Below, in pieces: positions 21,231 to 32,743 of a DNA stretch of 64,000 nucleotides. Origin of the DNA: Edaphochlamys debaryana (lineage: Eukaryota > Chlorophyta > Chlorophyceae > Chlamydomonadales); the NCBI GenBank assembly GCA_016858145.1, contig JAEHOE010000004.1, positions 248,001 through 312,000 of the forward strand, in the 5' to 3' direction. The first letter of the stretch is position 1, and the number at the start of each line of letters is the position of its first letter. The notes under the pieces were generated by a model, which saw only the letters and a program-made list of their open reading frames with translations, did not search any database and was not told the DNA's origin. A program made the translations under genes and the position numbers.

Positions 21231-24200
21231 ATGTCGCTTCCGCCCTGGCTCGCGATAGAGCGCATACCGGAATCAGAACGAAGGTCCTTCCAACGCGACT
21301 ATGCCAAGGCTGTTAGCGTCGCAAAGGCAACAGTCGGCATGCCGGTAAACTCGCTTGCGGAAGCCGCGCGGTACGCCAGGAAAATGCTCTACGCTGCCTA
21401 CTTGACAGCAGGCGTGGTGCCACCGGCGGCCCCCGAGACAACGGAGCCTGTTGGCTGGCAGGTGGGCACCGAGTACCCAACCCCACCCATGCCCCGACCA
21501 CACCCGTGCCCCGACCCCCCCGACCCCGCCCGAATCCCGTCGCACACCGACCTCAAAAGTCCCTGCTGTTAATCTCCGATTCTTCCGAAATACGGCTGTC
21601 CCGCTCAGGTTACTCTACCAGCTGCGCTCTTGTATAGATGTGTGTCCCCTCCCCTTCTCAGCAGCCCCCACCGCCCCTCTTGACCTCTTTCGCCACCTCC
21701 ACCTCTCCCCGCCTCCGCATGTACCGCCCCTGTACGGCAGGTCGGCAAGCACGTGGAGCAGTACACGGGCGTGCAGTTCCGCTGGGCCGACGCCACGGGG
21801 CGGGTGGTCAGCGACGCGGAGGCGGCGCGGCGGCGCGCACAGCAGGGCCAGCGGCGCGGCGGCGGCCTGCGGCCCGCCGTCGTCGTCATGGGAAACGTGG
21901 ATGCTGACGTGTACCATGACTGGTCGGCCGAGCAGTTGGCGGTTACGCTTCTGATGCTGGCGTGGGACCGCCTGTCCGGGCGCTGGGCGGTGGGGTTCAC
22001 GATGGCGCAATCGCTGTTCGTGCACCCCCACAACAAGCAGCGCGTACAGGAGGTGGGAACTGGGGGGGTTGCCTGGGGCTACCTGCTTGAGGTCTTGTGC
22101 TGTCTGTGCGCCGTGAGGTTTCAGACTATGCCTTTTGGGAAACAGTCGTCCCGATGGCCCCTGGGCTGCAGGGGGTAGGGGGGTGCGTGCCTTGGGGTGT
22201 CGTAGGGCTCGAGGTGCCGGTGCTCCCTGTTGGCGCCCAGAGGCTTGGCCGCTCGCATGGCCCTCTTCTGAAGCCCCACTTGGGCTCCTGCTGGCTCGAG
22301 TGCTCATCCCTTGCTCTGTTGTTTTGTTTTTGGTGCTTTGGACTGAGCAGCCTTACACCTTCCCTGTCGTGCCCCTGCCCTCCATCCCGCAACTTCCTCT
22401 CTCAACCCCGCAGGTCCTACTCCCCGCGCTTGCGGCCATGGACGTGGGCGAGCCCCACCACATGACCGCACCCCAGTGGGAGACGGTGTGGCTGGAGACG
22501 CTGGCGCCTTACGTAATGTTCGCGATCCAGCAGCTGCCGGCAGCTGCCCGCAGCGGCGAGCCGGGGGCGCCGCGCGTCAGCCACCTCAGCACCGTGCTCC
22601 GCGAGGTGGGGCGCGACGGGCCCTAGCCAGCCACTCTCTTGTCTCTTCTTCCCACCCGCTGGGTGCGTGTTGCCATCTGCCAACCTCAAACATGTTGGCC
22701 CCGCTGTCCCCGAACCCCACCCTTCAGGCCCGGTCCATGCTGCGGGCCATGGGCGAGAGGCTGGTGGTGCTGCAGCCGCAGCGGCCGCTGGCGTACCGCT
22801 GGCTGGCGCTGTCGAGCTTTGAGGCAGGGGATCACGACTCGCTGTTCATGTGGGTGCGCTGCGCGTGTGATAGGAGCATAGCGGAATGCCGGTAACGCGA
22901 AGCCCGGGGTAAACGCATCAGACGTGACGTATGCCCTGCAGCAGCACTCGTCTTTGCCACGACTACCCGAAGCTCGGGGGTACACGTTTGCCACGGCCCA
23001 CGCCCCACGCCCTTCCCCACGCCCTTCCCCACGCCTTTCCCCACGCCTGCGCTCACGCCTGCCCCCACGCCTCTCCTCGCGCGCTTCTCCCCGCGATTCT
23101 CCCCGCACCTCTCCCCACACGCCTCCCCCACACGCACCTCTCCCCGCAGCGCCGCCAGCGAGCTCTACTCCCTGGGCGAGGACCAGGGACACGACCTGGC
23201 GCTGTGCGTGGGCGGCTTCATGCGGCTGTACGCGCTGCAGCAGGGCGTCACGCGGCCCGTGCCCGTGACGCGCGTGCAGGCGGGGGCGCTGCAGGTGGGG
23301 GTTGTGGTGCAGGCTCGTTGGCACGTTGTCTGGCCATGCTGCGTGTGTGTAAGGTTTGGGCGGGGACGGGCCTCCTTCGGCCAAGGATGCTGCCGAGCAG
23401 CTGCCCTGACAAACGGCGCTCATCACCTCGTCTACCGGTATGTGCTCGCTCGCTCCCTTCCGCATGCGGCACTGCACAGGAGATGTTCATCTTCTCTTCG
23501 GAGGCGGGCATGCGCCTGGAGCGACTGGATCTGTGGGACCTGGTCAAGAGCCAGGTGCGTACGGCGTACGGCAATGCAGTACGCCAGGTCAGGCGGTTAC
23601 CTCAAGCCTTGTTAGATGCAATTAGGTCGATGTGCATGGGCCTGGACGAGCTTGCTGTTGATGCCGTACGCCCGCAGATGGACGTGTGCGCGATGGCGGT
23701 CATGGAGCTCTCTGCGCAGCTGCAGGGCGTACCGGGCGAGGAGGAGGTGTCGCTGCCGTACAGAGGCCGTACAACGCAGCAGCCCCGGGCGCAGACCCAG
23801 TCGCATTCGCGCACGCGGCGGTGAGCTTCCCGGCTAAGACATTGCCGGCGCAGAGCTAATTATGTTGGGGGCTTACGGCTTGAGTGAGGCCTCGCACCCT
23901 TTCCTTCCACGGCCAAGCCTGTCTGCCCCCTCCCTTCTGACCCGACCAGGTCTCAGCCGGCGGGCAGGAATGCCAGCGGTGCGGCTTCAGCACCTGCGCC
24001 GGCAGCGGAGGCGGAGGAAGAGGAACCGTCGGTGGCGGAGCTCGCGGCGGCGGCGGCCCGGGCCGAAGCGCAGGCAAGCTGGCACGCCTGCGACGCCTGC
24101 GGAGGAAAGTTCGAGAAGCTCAACAGGTGCGGCGGCTGCAGGCAGCGGCGCTACTGTGGCAAGGAGTGCCAGACCAAAGACTGGCGCGCGGGGCACAAGG

Positions 24201-24250
24201 AGGCGTGCAAGCAGCTGGCGGCGGCCGCGCAGGCCGAGGGGGAGGCGTAG
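21231..24250 (+). CDS. MYND zinc-finger protein (copy A)
   Basis: Exons by hand are 21231-21461, 21741-22052, 22414-22605, 22728-22849, 23150-23294, 23480-23554, 23678-23820 and 23950-24250. They sum to 1,521 nt (506 residues) with clean GT/AG borders and a TAG stop. The N-terminal about 400 residues are helical-looking and not assigned (for example AVVVMGNVDADVYHDWSAEQ). An Ala/Glu-rich stretch leads to a C-terminal MYND finger with CDAC, CGGC, YCGKEC and H-KEAC in canonical spacing. MYND fingers are protein-protein interaction modules, often in transcriptional co-regulators and methyltransferases, but no SET domain is visible. The gene is divergent from the three-repeat gene. A near-identical copy lies at 32744-35818. 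Confidence 0.8.
22990..23149 (+). repeat. Short C-rich minisatellite in a MYND-gene intron, copy A
   Basis: Imperfect 11-13-bp units such as cttccccacgcc fill the 3' half of the intron and form its C-rich acceptor tract. Copy B has an expanded version at about 34515-34717. Confidence 0.65.
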
Positions 24251-25374
24251 GGGGAGGAGGCGGGGTAGGCGTGTTCGTGCTGGCGGTGATTGGCTGGGGA
24301 GTGGGGAGGCATGGATTGTGAGCAGGCGGGTAATTGTCATTTGATGTGGGTTACTGTGTGGGCATGAGTCTCGTCAGCGTGATCATGGCGTTGGAGAAAT
24401 GTGATGGGGCGTCATGAGTATATGAAAGTAGAGGGCACAGAACTGGGGCTGGGAACGCCCTAGCACCCGACGTAAGGGCTAGCTCATGCACAAGCACTTG
24501 GCACTTGCAGGCATGGCTGGAAGATGCCGGCTGGAGATGACTGTGCTGCATGCATGCGGGCGTGCTTTGGACATTGGGCTGGGCGGTGTGCAAGCGGCGC
24601 CGGCTGCTGCTCCCCGGAGTGGGCTGTCCCACGGCCGCAAGCAGGCTTGGTAGTGGGGGCTTGGGGGTTTGGGCAGGGCCTTGGCTGGACAGTGCCCCTG
24701 GGCGGAAGGTGCGTCATTTGTTGGGGGGACACAGGCTGGGAAGTGAGGATGCTGCCTCGGCGGCTGAACGGCGGCCGCGTTGGGGGGTTGGGAAGGTGGC
24801 TCGTGCGGAGTACGGTAGTTAACCTTTGACTCCATACCCGCGTCCATACCCGCCGTCGAGCCGAATGGGGTCGTCTCTCGTCTAGCGTCAAGTGCCACGC
24901 CAGTTTGGCCATATGCCATGCCAGATTAAGTTCAACCCACACGACCCCAGCTCTGCGGCGACGACCATGCCTGCCCTGGCTTGCTCCTGGCAACTCTCCT
25001 TGCTGTGCGTGATACCATCTGGGCGCCGCCCTATGCCTCTTCACCGGTCCCTTCTCCTGCCAGTCCCTTTCGTACCCCCGCCTCGGCAACTCTCCGTCCC
25101 ATGCTCAGCCAGAGTGCCCACCTGTCGCCGGTTGCACAGCCCCCAGTCAACAGCCCGCCTTGAACTCCAACCCTTGCATAACCTGCAACCCGGGTCCCAC
25201 ATCCTGCCTTCTCGCCCCACCAGCCATCCCTAAGGCTGCGCGCACAGCACAGGCATATGCCCCATCAAAGTCCCGTCGACCGCCGCTACGACACGCCTTG
25301 CCACCATTCACCACACCAGCCACACTAAGGCACCAAGTGCCTCCAAGGCTCGGCTTCCCGCCACTAGCTGGCAG
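24251..25374. other. Convergent intergenic region, copy A
   Basis: This 1.12-kb stretch lies between the MYND stop and the stop of a minus-strand gene fragment. Several open frames on both strands have no domain and change frame without splice signals. No RNA gene or repeat was seen. It is expected to hold the two 3' untranslated regions. Confidence 0.5.
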
Positions 25375-25548
25375 CTAGCCCGACCGCTCCGGGGCCAGCG
25401 TAATCAGAACGCTGCCCTCCGCGTCGCCCAGGCGCCACAGCGCCAGATCCTGATTGTGCTGCGGATCCCCCATCGCCGCCGACAGATCCGCCACGCCCGT
25501 CAGGCGACAGCCGCCGTTGACCATGCAGTACAGCCGGGTCTGGGTGTG
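25375..25548 (-). pseudogene. 3' fragment of a three-repeat gene created by the duplication
   Basis: The last about 58 codons match the C-terminus of the intact gene at 36943-38538 (NGGCRLTGVADLSAAMGD...) and end at the same TAG. At 25548 the sequence switches abruptly to kinase intron sequence, so the rest of the gene and its promoter are missing. It can only be transcribed as part of a chimera with antisense kinase intron. Confidence 0.85.
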
Positions 25549-25630
25549 TGCCAGTACCCGTGTGCGAGCTTGCATGGCTGTCTTACTGAGCCGTCCGTGC
25601 CCCTTTCTGCCTGTGCCTCCCTCCCCGCAG

Positions 25631-26939
25631 CCACGGGCTCAGTGAGATCAATCTCTGCAGCGGCGGCCGCAGCCCCATCTGCGCTCGAGGCCTCGGCAGC
25701 GGAGGCTGTGGCCATCGCCGCTGCCACGGCCCTGGCCCTGGCCCTGGACGTGGCGTGCGGCCTGGCACACCTACACGCCCAGGGCATCGTGCACGGGGTG
25801 AGCTAGAAGAGGGTCTACCTTTGCATGGGGGGATTGGCATGGGGTGGACAGGAGACGGGCCGGTGCACTGCCACTACTGGGGTGAGTCTAGGGATTGCGG
25901 AGCTGCTCACCCGATTAGTTCTGCTTGCCTCTTTGTCTCCCCAGGATCTGTCTCCGGGCAACATCCTCCTCGCAAGTCGTGAGGCCGGTGTGTCGCTGGC
26001 AGGAACGGTACTGCATCTGTGTTTGCCTCCAGCCCCCTCGCAGTCAGTTCCGTCATGGCACTCCTTTTGTCACTCCTCTCTCGCCCTCGTTTTGCAGGTG
26101 GCCAGGGCCCCGCGCCGCCCTCCAGGGCCCCTCTGTACGGCATTGACGCTGTAGAGGGATCGGGCGAAGCCGGTTCGCTGGCCACCGCCGCTGCCCAGTC
26201 TGCCGCTTGGGCGGGCGGCTGTGCCTTCCCTGTGGCCGCCAAGCTGTGCGACTTCGGACTGGCGGTGCGGCTGCGGCCCGGAGCCTCCCACACGTCTGGC
26301 GCCTTCGGAGGGACGCCCGCCTATGCCGCTCCCGAGCTGGCGGCGTCGGGCCGGCTGGGCCGTGCGTCGGACGTGTTCAGGTGCGTGACTGCAGGGGAGG
26401 GGTCAAGGGCATGCGCGCGTCCCCTCCGGTCGCGAGCAGCCCAACACATGGACCCTCCTGCTCCCATCAACGCCTCTCGCAGCCTGGGGGTCGTGATGGC
26501 GGAGCTGGCTGCCGGGCCCTCCGCCGCCTCTGCCCTGCGGGACGCTGCGTGCGCGCCCTCGTCCCTTTGACGGCCCCACCGCCGCCCGTTCCTCCCTTGA
26601 TGGTGGGCAATGCGGGCGAGGCCCTGTGGCGGCTGGCTGTGAGGTGCACCGCAGCAGAGCCCAGGGCGCGGCCGGCCGTGTGGCAGGTGAGCAAACACAG
26701 TGGGTGATCTTCCAGCAGGGCCATGTAAAGCTCATCGTCCTTGCCGCCATTCGCTCGGCCCGGGACGTCTGCAACCGGCAGCATGTGCTTCACGCCCACC
26801 CTCCCTTTACTCCCTTCCCGCCCACGCCCCGAAGGTCGTTGCGGAGCTGGTGAGCTCAGGGCGGATGGCCCACACGGTTGTCAAAGCGCTGGCCGCACCA
26901 GCCAGGACGCAGACGGTCGATGTGTTGCAAAGGCGCTAG
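25631..26939 (+). pseudogene. Kinase C-lobe fragment (copy B), truncated and frameshifted
   Basis: This is the duplicate of kinase exons 14130-15454, with the HGDLSPGN loop, CDFGLA and GTPAYAAPE retained. No signal peptide, ectodomain, membrane span or N-lobe lies upstream, because copy B begins inside the preceding intron. In addition, one base is lost near 26570 (tttgacgg against tttgtccgg in copy A), which gives a premature stop after ...ACAPSSL. One intron is also 12 bp shorter. A functional kinase is not expected. Confidence 0.85.
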
Positions 26940-29191
26940 TATTCTTTGCCCTTTCACAATGCTGCATCAAGTTTAAACGCAATCAAGGATACAACAACGA
27001 GGTGCTATGACCTTATTATATCTTGTGCATGCCGTGGGGGCAATGGTTGGGCATTGGGTAACTGGCGCGCAGAGCAACGAAGGCAGCCAGGTAGGAGTGG
27101 ACTGGGGAGAGGAGTGGCTGTTCGTATGCGCCTTGGTCATGGTATAGGCAGAGCGGTGAAACGGCACGAGGTGTGGCTTGCTGTGCCCCCGGAGGGCACC
27201 AGGATTCATGCATGCACGAGTGTGGGATGTGGTATGTCTGGCCGCGATATGCGCGATGGACCAGGCAAGGAGGTACAAGTAGTATGCGCACAGGGATGCG
27301 CAGGATCACGCCGTGATGATGGCACAGGCTTTAGCAGTAGCACGATGCGAGTTCGAGGGCCGCCTGCAGTGTTTTGCGGAGGGTGGGCTCACGCACAGGG
27401 GCTGGGGCGAGGAACCAGCTGACCACCCGTTCCTAGCGGCCGGTGCCAATGGTTCAGTGCAGTATGCAGGCCCGGACGGCCCCTGATGGAGACGGGGCTC
27501 ACTCTGCGGCGCATAACAAACGGGAGGGAGCCGCAGAGTGGGATTGGACGTAGGGCCAGGAGGGCCAGGCCTTTGGACCGCCATTGGCGGCCGCTAGTGG
27601 ATGCTAGGCACCAGCATTGATCTGTGGAGAGGGATCTGAGAAACGTCCTGCTACGCAGCGAGGCGGGACGCCCCCAAAGAAAAGACACAGCCGTGTGAGA
27701 CAAGGCTTGACGTCCCCCCCCTCAGTCCCGCATGCCACGCGGCGCTATGGGGCGGGGAGATTGTGGGGAGTCCGCGACGCTGTGCCGCGTATGTACGAAG
27801 CCGCAAAACGCGCTTGCAGGAGCCGTACTACGGCGTCGAACAGGCAGTTCTTGCCTGCGGTTCCCGACTCGGTAGCCCCGCAGCTTCCAGCCATGCGTCG
27901 AGCTTCGCTAGCAGCTCCGTTTGCGACTGCTTGCAGTGCTAGCCTCCGGCTTGCGATATCGTTGCATAAGGCTTGGTTCTGTGCATCCGATGCGTTTCTG
28001 CCGCATGACCGCTGCGTCTGCAAGTTCTTGCGACTTCTTCGACGTGTGCTCCGTTGTCCTCACGCTACGTCTAGTGCAACGTCTAGTCCTCGGCGGTGCT
28101 TGCATGTCCGTGCGGGACATGCGGCCATCAAGGCAAACTCCCTCTGCGCACACACAGCAAAGCAAGAAACGACGTCTGGCGGACAAAGGGTGCTTAATTA
28201 GCTGCGTTTTTGTAGTCCCGATCGCAAGGCAACAGCGCGCTGACTACTACCGGAAATCGTGGCTCTTGCACTACCCCCAGCGTCACGTCTGCGCCGCCGT
28301 CCACCGCCTAATCATCCAGTGGCGAACTCTATTCTCGCTCCCCCATCTCGTCCCATTTGCTCCGTTCATCTCGCTTCGGGGCGAATTAAATTAAGGGCCG
28401 GGGGGTCATTATAGACAACGGGGCGTAGTGCCGCGGTGTGACGGCATCGCATTTCGTTGGCCGATGCAAAAGACCTGTGAAGCGTAGCCGCCTGTGAACG
28501 TGGAACCCTTCTCGGGCCGAAAGCTTATGGCTAGCAAATACCCCGGGTTGGTGCAAGGGTTGCTGGGGGGGGGGAGGAGAAGGGCCGGAACTGCAGGGGC
28601 GCCAGCGGAGAAAGCCGAGCAGACCCGCTTACCTCGCATGTTACCTGTTAGTGCTAAACGGTACAGCCTCCTCCAATTCCAGCTTGCCATGGCCCGAGCC
28701 CGATTGCGCGCCCGCGTACAGCTAAGCGTCCCCACGCCCCACGCAGCCGAACCTGTGGGTAACGAAGGTGTTGCGTCGCAGACGGAGGGGCACAGCGTGA
28801 GAAGGCGAAGCCTCGAGTGCATCCGAGCGGGGTGAACAGGTGGACGGCGAAGGCCAGCGCAGCCGACATCTAGTAGATAACCTAGGGCTCGGGACATGGC
28901 GGTGTAGTCGGCGTCGGGACCTGCGCGGCAGGAGGCGGGGCGGGGCAGCAGCCGTATGCAGACCACGTGAAGAGTGGGCGTAAAAGGCAGGCTGGTGGCG
29001 AGTACGGACCGACGGACGTGCGGGGCGGTGGAGGCATGCGACGGGCAGGGACCGTGCGTGGGCCGGGGGTGCAACGGGGCTAGTGCAGTCGGCGGGCCAT
29101 GAAGCCACAGGCCTTACATGGGCCGAAGGGTGCCCCTGACCCCAAAAGCCCTGTCTTGCCCCTGAAGGGGCGAGCCAACACAACCCCTTAA
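26940..29191. other. Copy B non-genic stretch, possible decayed transposable element
   Basis: The duplicate of 15455-17706, with the same domainless open frames and the same AT-rich/G-run border word at about 28384-28403. No coding feature is supported. Confidence 0.35.
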
Positions 29192-30240
29192 ATGAGCGAC
29201 CACAACGGAGCACCGCCCGCTGAACCCATCACGCCCGGCAATCCCCCGCCTGGATCGGATCCTGACGATGATGTGTGGATGGCTGACTTGGATTGCTTTC
29301 CCTTCGTCCTGGCCCGCGTGGCTGCGGAGCTGTGGCCCACCAACGACGTGGAGGTGTACACAGTGTGCCTCGCCCGCGATGACGCGGAGGACGAGCCATC
29401 ACCGCCTCCCGCACTTCCAGAGTTCCGGTTCATATGGCAACCGTTCCTGGAACGCAAGGCTAAAGGAGGAACAGCGTGGTTCGCAATTGCCCATGACACC
29501 CCCGCTTCGCCTCCGGCTAGCCCGCCCTGTCAGCACCACGAGGTTTACATGCTGGACGGCACGAGCACCACCGGCGTGATATCCCCCAACGGAAGGCGAG
29601 TAAGGTTTGCAATGGAAGCAGCTCAACAACAAGCCGCTGCAGACCTACCCACGGCCAACGCGGAGAATGAGCTCCCCGGCCCCTCAGCGCCGCCCAGCAC
29701 GGACGACGCTGGGCAGTCCGGCTCGCAACCTCGCCCCCAGAGCCTGCCTAACACCACGTCACTCGAACCCGACAGCGACAACACCACCACTTCTGTGGAA
29801 TGGAAGAGGAGGCAACCGAATCAAAGGAGTTAAACAACATGCCGCTCGCGACCCATGACTTGCCCCCGGCCAGCCAACCCGTGCGCACGTCCGGCCGCCT
29901 ACGACAATCCAACTCCCGGCTGATTTCGAAGAAGTGGAAAGAGCAAGACAGGTCAAAGAAGATAAGGACCCAGACCCTCGCCTGACCTGTACGGTCTGCG
30001 ACAAGCCCATGCCAAGCCGCAACATGCTTATGTGCAACGCCCTGGGCTGCAACAAGGGCTGGCATACCACTTGCCTCCGGCCCTTCCTTGCGGGCGTTCC
30101 CGTGGGACAGTGGATATGCCCCATGCATGCAGGAGATTGGCTTGACTTTGAGGAGCTCGCCAACCAACAAGGTACACTGCCCTTAAGCCAGCCTCCACCC
30201 ACCTCCAGCCACCCCCACCCGGGTTCCTATCAGTCAAACT
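29192..30240 (+). pseudogene. PHD-finger protein locus, copy B (longer N-terminal frame, still split over three frames)
   Basis: The first frame runs 213 codons to 29833 because copy B keeps the about 23 bp lost from copy A. It includes HHEVYMLDGTSTTGVISPNG and an acidic Ser/Pro-rich tail. Frame 2 (29800-29985) encodes RTSGRLRQSNSRLISKKWKE. Frame 3 (29934 onwards) encodes the PHD finger with CTVC, CNALGC, WHTTC and WICPMH. No GT...AG intron reconciles the three frames, so this is a decayed gene, a transposon-derived ORF or one with unrecognised splicing. The 3' end is uncertain; the finger frame stays open to 30398, overlapping the minus-strand gene. Confidence 0.45.
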
Positions 30241-30347
30241 TGCGCGGCCCTTGTCGCCAGCACTCTACGCCTGCCCTGCCCTGGCCCGCTGGCCGACTGT
30301 CCGTCCCCCACATTACGGTAGTCACGGCGAAAGTCTCCCAGCCGGCA

Positions 30348-32254
30348 TCACATGTGGGGCGCCTTGGTGGCGAGCACGCCGCCCCATTGCAGCCGTGACA
30401 GCGCCAGCCACTCCTTGTGCCTCAGCCCTCCCAGCTGCGCACCCAGATCCACCATGCCCGTCAGCCGGCAGCCGCCCTTGTTCAGAAAGTACAGCGTCGC
30501 GACGCTCTGTCTGTGCGGACTACCGTCCGCGGCTGCTGCCGCCTCCAGTCCTGTGCCCGTGCCGCCGCCGGGCCGCGCCAGGACGCTCACCTCGTAGCCG
30601 CCCAGCTCGGGCGTCCCGGCGGAGGCGGGCCAGAAGGCGCGCCGCAGCACGTCGCTGCCGCTGAGGTGCAGCTTGCGGTTCTTGTTGTACACCTCCACGT
30701 AGCCCAGGAAGGCACCCGGCGGCGTAAGGTCCACGGCGGCGCTGGAGGCCGGCGGTGCCTGCGCCGGCTCCGCCGCCCCGGCCGCGGCAGAGCCGGCGGC
30801 GGGCGAGGCTGCGGGGGCATCGCTCCGCAAGGCCGGCTCTGTCGGCTCGGCTTGTGCGTCGGAGGCGGAGGCCGGGCCTGGCGGCGGTGCGGAGGCCGCG
30901 GCGGAGTCCTGTGCCGGAACCGCGCCTGCCGACGCGGGCAGGCCATCAGCGGCTTGCAGCAGCGGGGGCTCCGGCTGCGCCGCCGCCGGCGCGTCACCGC
31001 TGCCGCTCAGCTCCGCCAGCCCCACAACTGCCCCTCCATCTGCCGGGTCCGTCGGCTGCTGCACAGCTGAGGCGGGCGAGCCTCTCAAGGGGGCTGCTGC
31101 CTCCACGCCGCTTCCGTCCGACCGCCAGCCCTCCAGCGGTGTGAGGTGCACCTGACCCTCAGCCGTGCGCCAAAGCTCCGCCACGTCACCGTGCTTGAGC
31201 GCCAGGCTCACGACCGCGGACCGCACTGACGTCAGCCGCAGCGTCTGGCGGCCCTGCGCCACCGACACCCAGTGCGGGCAGCGCTGTTCGGGTGCCACGT
31301 CAGCGCCCTGGGCCCAGACCTGGGCTCGGATCGTGACAGGCCCGGGCGGGTGCTGTGAGAGCTCGTCACGAAAGGCGGCGCGGATGGCGGGGGGGCCCGT
31401 GAAGTAGAGGTTGCTAGAGCCCCGGGAGTACAGCGTCACGAGGCCGCCGTGGGCGGGGCCGCGCGGCGGCGGCGGCAGGGCGTTGGCGGCGGCAGCAGAG
31501 GCCGACGGGCGCGGTCTGGAGCGAGGGGTAGGGGCCAGCGGAGGCCAGATCGGCGCCCGGGCTGGCTCCGCCTGGCTGGGTGAGGGCTGAGCCGGGCTGG
31601 GCGAGGGTGTGTCGATGACCGAGCCGGGTTCCAGAGCGTTCGGACCCACGTGTGCCTCCACGCGGCCGGATGGGTCACGTCGTAGCGTCAGCTGGGCCCC
31701 GGGCTGCAGGCCCAGGGTGCGGATGAGCGTGGGGCTGGCCTGGAGGGCGAGGCCGTCAGCCCACGGCACCAGCTGGAGCCGGAAGAGGCGCGGGTCCGCG
31801 CCACTGCACGCCCACAGCTGCACGAGCGTCATGCCCCCGGCGCGAGCGGTCTGGAAGGAGCGGGGAAAAGGCGGCCTCGAGGACTGAGGACCCCGCCAGG
31901 ACCGGCCCCTCCCCCTCCAACGTTAGCGTGCCGATAGCACCCTCTGCCGCTGAGGCGGGTGGTGGCGGGCTCCTCCGAGGCCGAGCTCGCAGCCAGGGCC
32001 GTTGGGCGGCGCGCGCTGGTGCGAGCGCCGCCGAGGCGAGGTGCGACACCTTGGGAGGGTCGTGTCAGAAGAACCGACGCCGTGTCGCCGCGCAAAGGCC
32101 AGGCCGAGCCGAAGCCGCTGGTGTGCGTGGTGGTCGTGCTGTAAGCACTGACGACGGCTGGCTGGGTTCTTCCGCCGAACCGTGGCGAGGCTGCAGAATC
32201 GCTGAGCCGGGATGGCCGCGAAGCCGCTCCCAAAGGATGACGAGAGAGGCTCAT
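30348..32254 (-). pseudogene. Three-repeat B3/AbrB-like gene, copy B, with two frameshifts
   Basis: Almost identical to 18837-20741, but with one extra A at about 31866 (ggggaaaagg) and one extra G at about 31958 (gaggcgggtgg). These put the transit-peptide region (32254 to about 31960), the start of repeat 1 and the remaining body in three different frames. From the internal Met at 31832 a 494-codon frame is still open, but it lacks the leader and the start of repeat 1. The linker differs slightly from copy A (about 31490). This is either real decay or homopolymer error in the assembly. Confidence 0.75.
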
Positions 32255-32743
32255 ATTGACTTTGAGGAGCTCTGGATCAAAGCATGCAATTCTGATGCTT
32301 CAAAACGCGCTTGCATAGCGGTGGGGAGCTCAAGGGTCGCGTCAGGGCACGGCGCGCCCGACCCGCTGAGGGCTTACTTGGTCAAACGGGTGGTCACGCG
32401 GGTATGCAATGCTTTGCCCAATGTTCTCTGCAAAGTTCACACGCCCAAGCCGACTTCTGCGGCACCATCCTCGGTCCCCGGCACCATCCCCCGTCCCCGG
32501 CGAAGCGCACAGCTTCAACCCGCAGCCGCAGACCGCATCCCGAGCGTACCATAAGTACGCAGGCGCCACTCCGGCTTTGGTCAGCATGTGTCTCCTCTGT
32601 CCCGATGGACAGAACTACGACACTGGACAGAAACTCTGCGGGCTTGCGCTCGCCTTCGCATTCCGCCGCACATGACTCTGCGAAAGCACAATGAGAACGC
32701 TGTAGCTTGTCTGGAAGCGTTTACCCGATAGCGACAGGCCACA
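32255..32743. other. Divergent promoter region, copy B
   Basis: The duplicate of 20742-21230 between the frameshifted three-repeat gene and the copy-B MYND gene. It keeps the family upstream element at 32334-32344, and no coding feature is supported. Confidence 0.5.
32334..32344 (-). promoter_or_regulatory. Shared upstream element, copy B
   Basis: GGGTCGCGTCA lies 80 bases upstream of the copy-B ATG at 32254, identical to copy A. Confidence 0.4.

Larger units (their letters stand above)
14048..25548. repeat. Copy A of an ~11.5-kb tandem segmental duplication
   Basis: The segment starting at 14048 (tgccagtaccc) recurs at 25549 in direct orientation with an offset of 11,501. By eye the two copies differ by scattered substitutions and small indels only. 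Copy A ends at 25548, where ...ctgggtgtg meets the start of copy B. The left breakpoint lies in a kinase intron and the right breakpoint inside the third repeat of a minus-strand gene. I see no clear microhomology at the junction. Confidence 0.9.
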
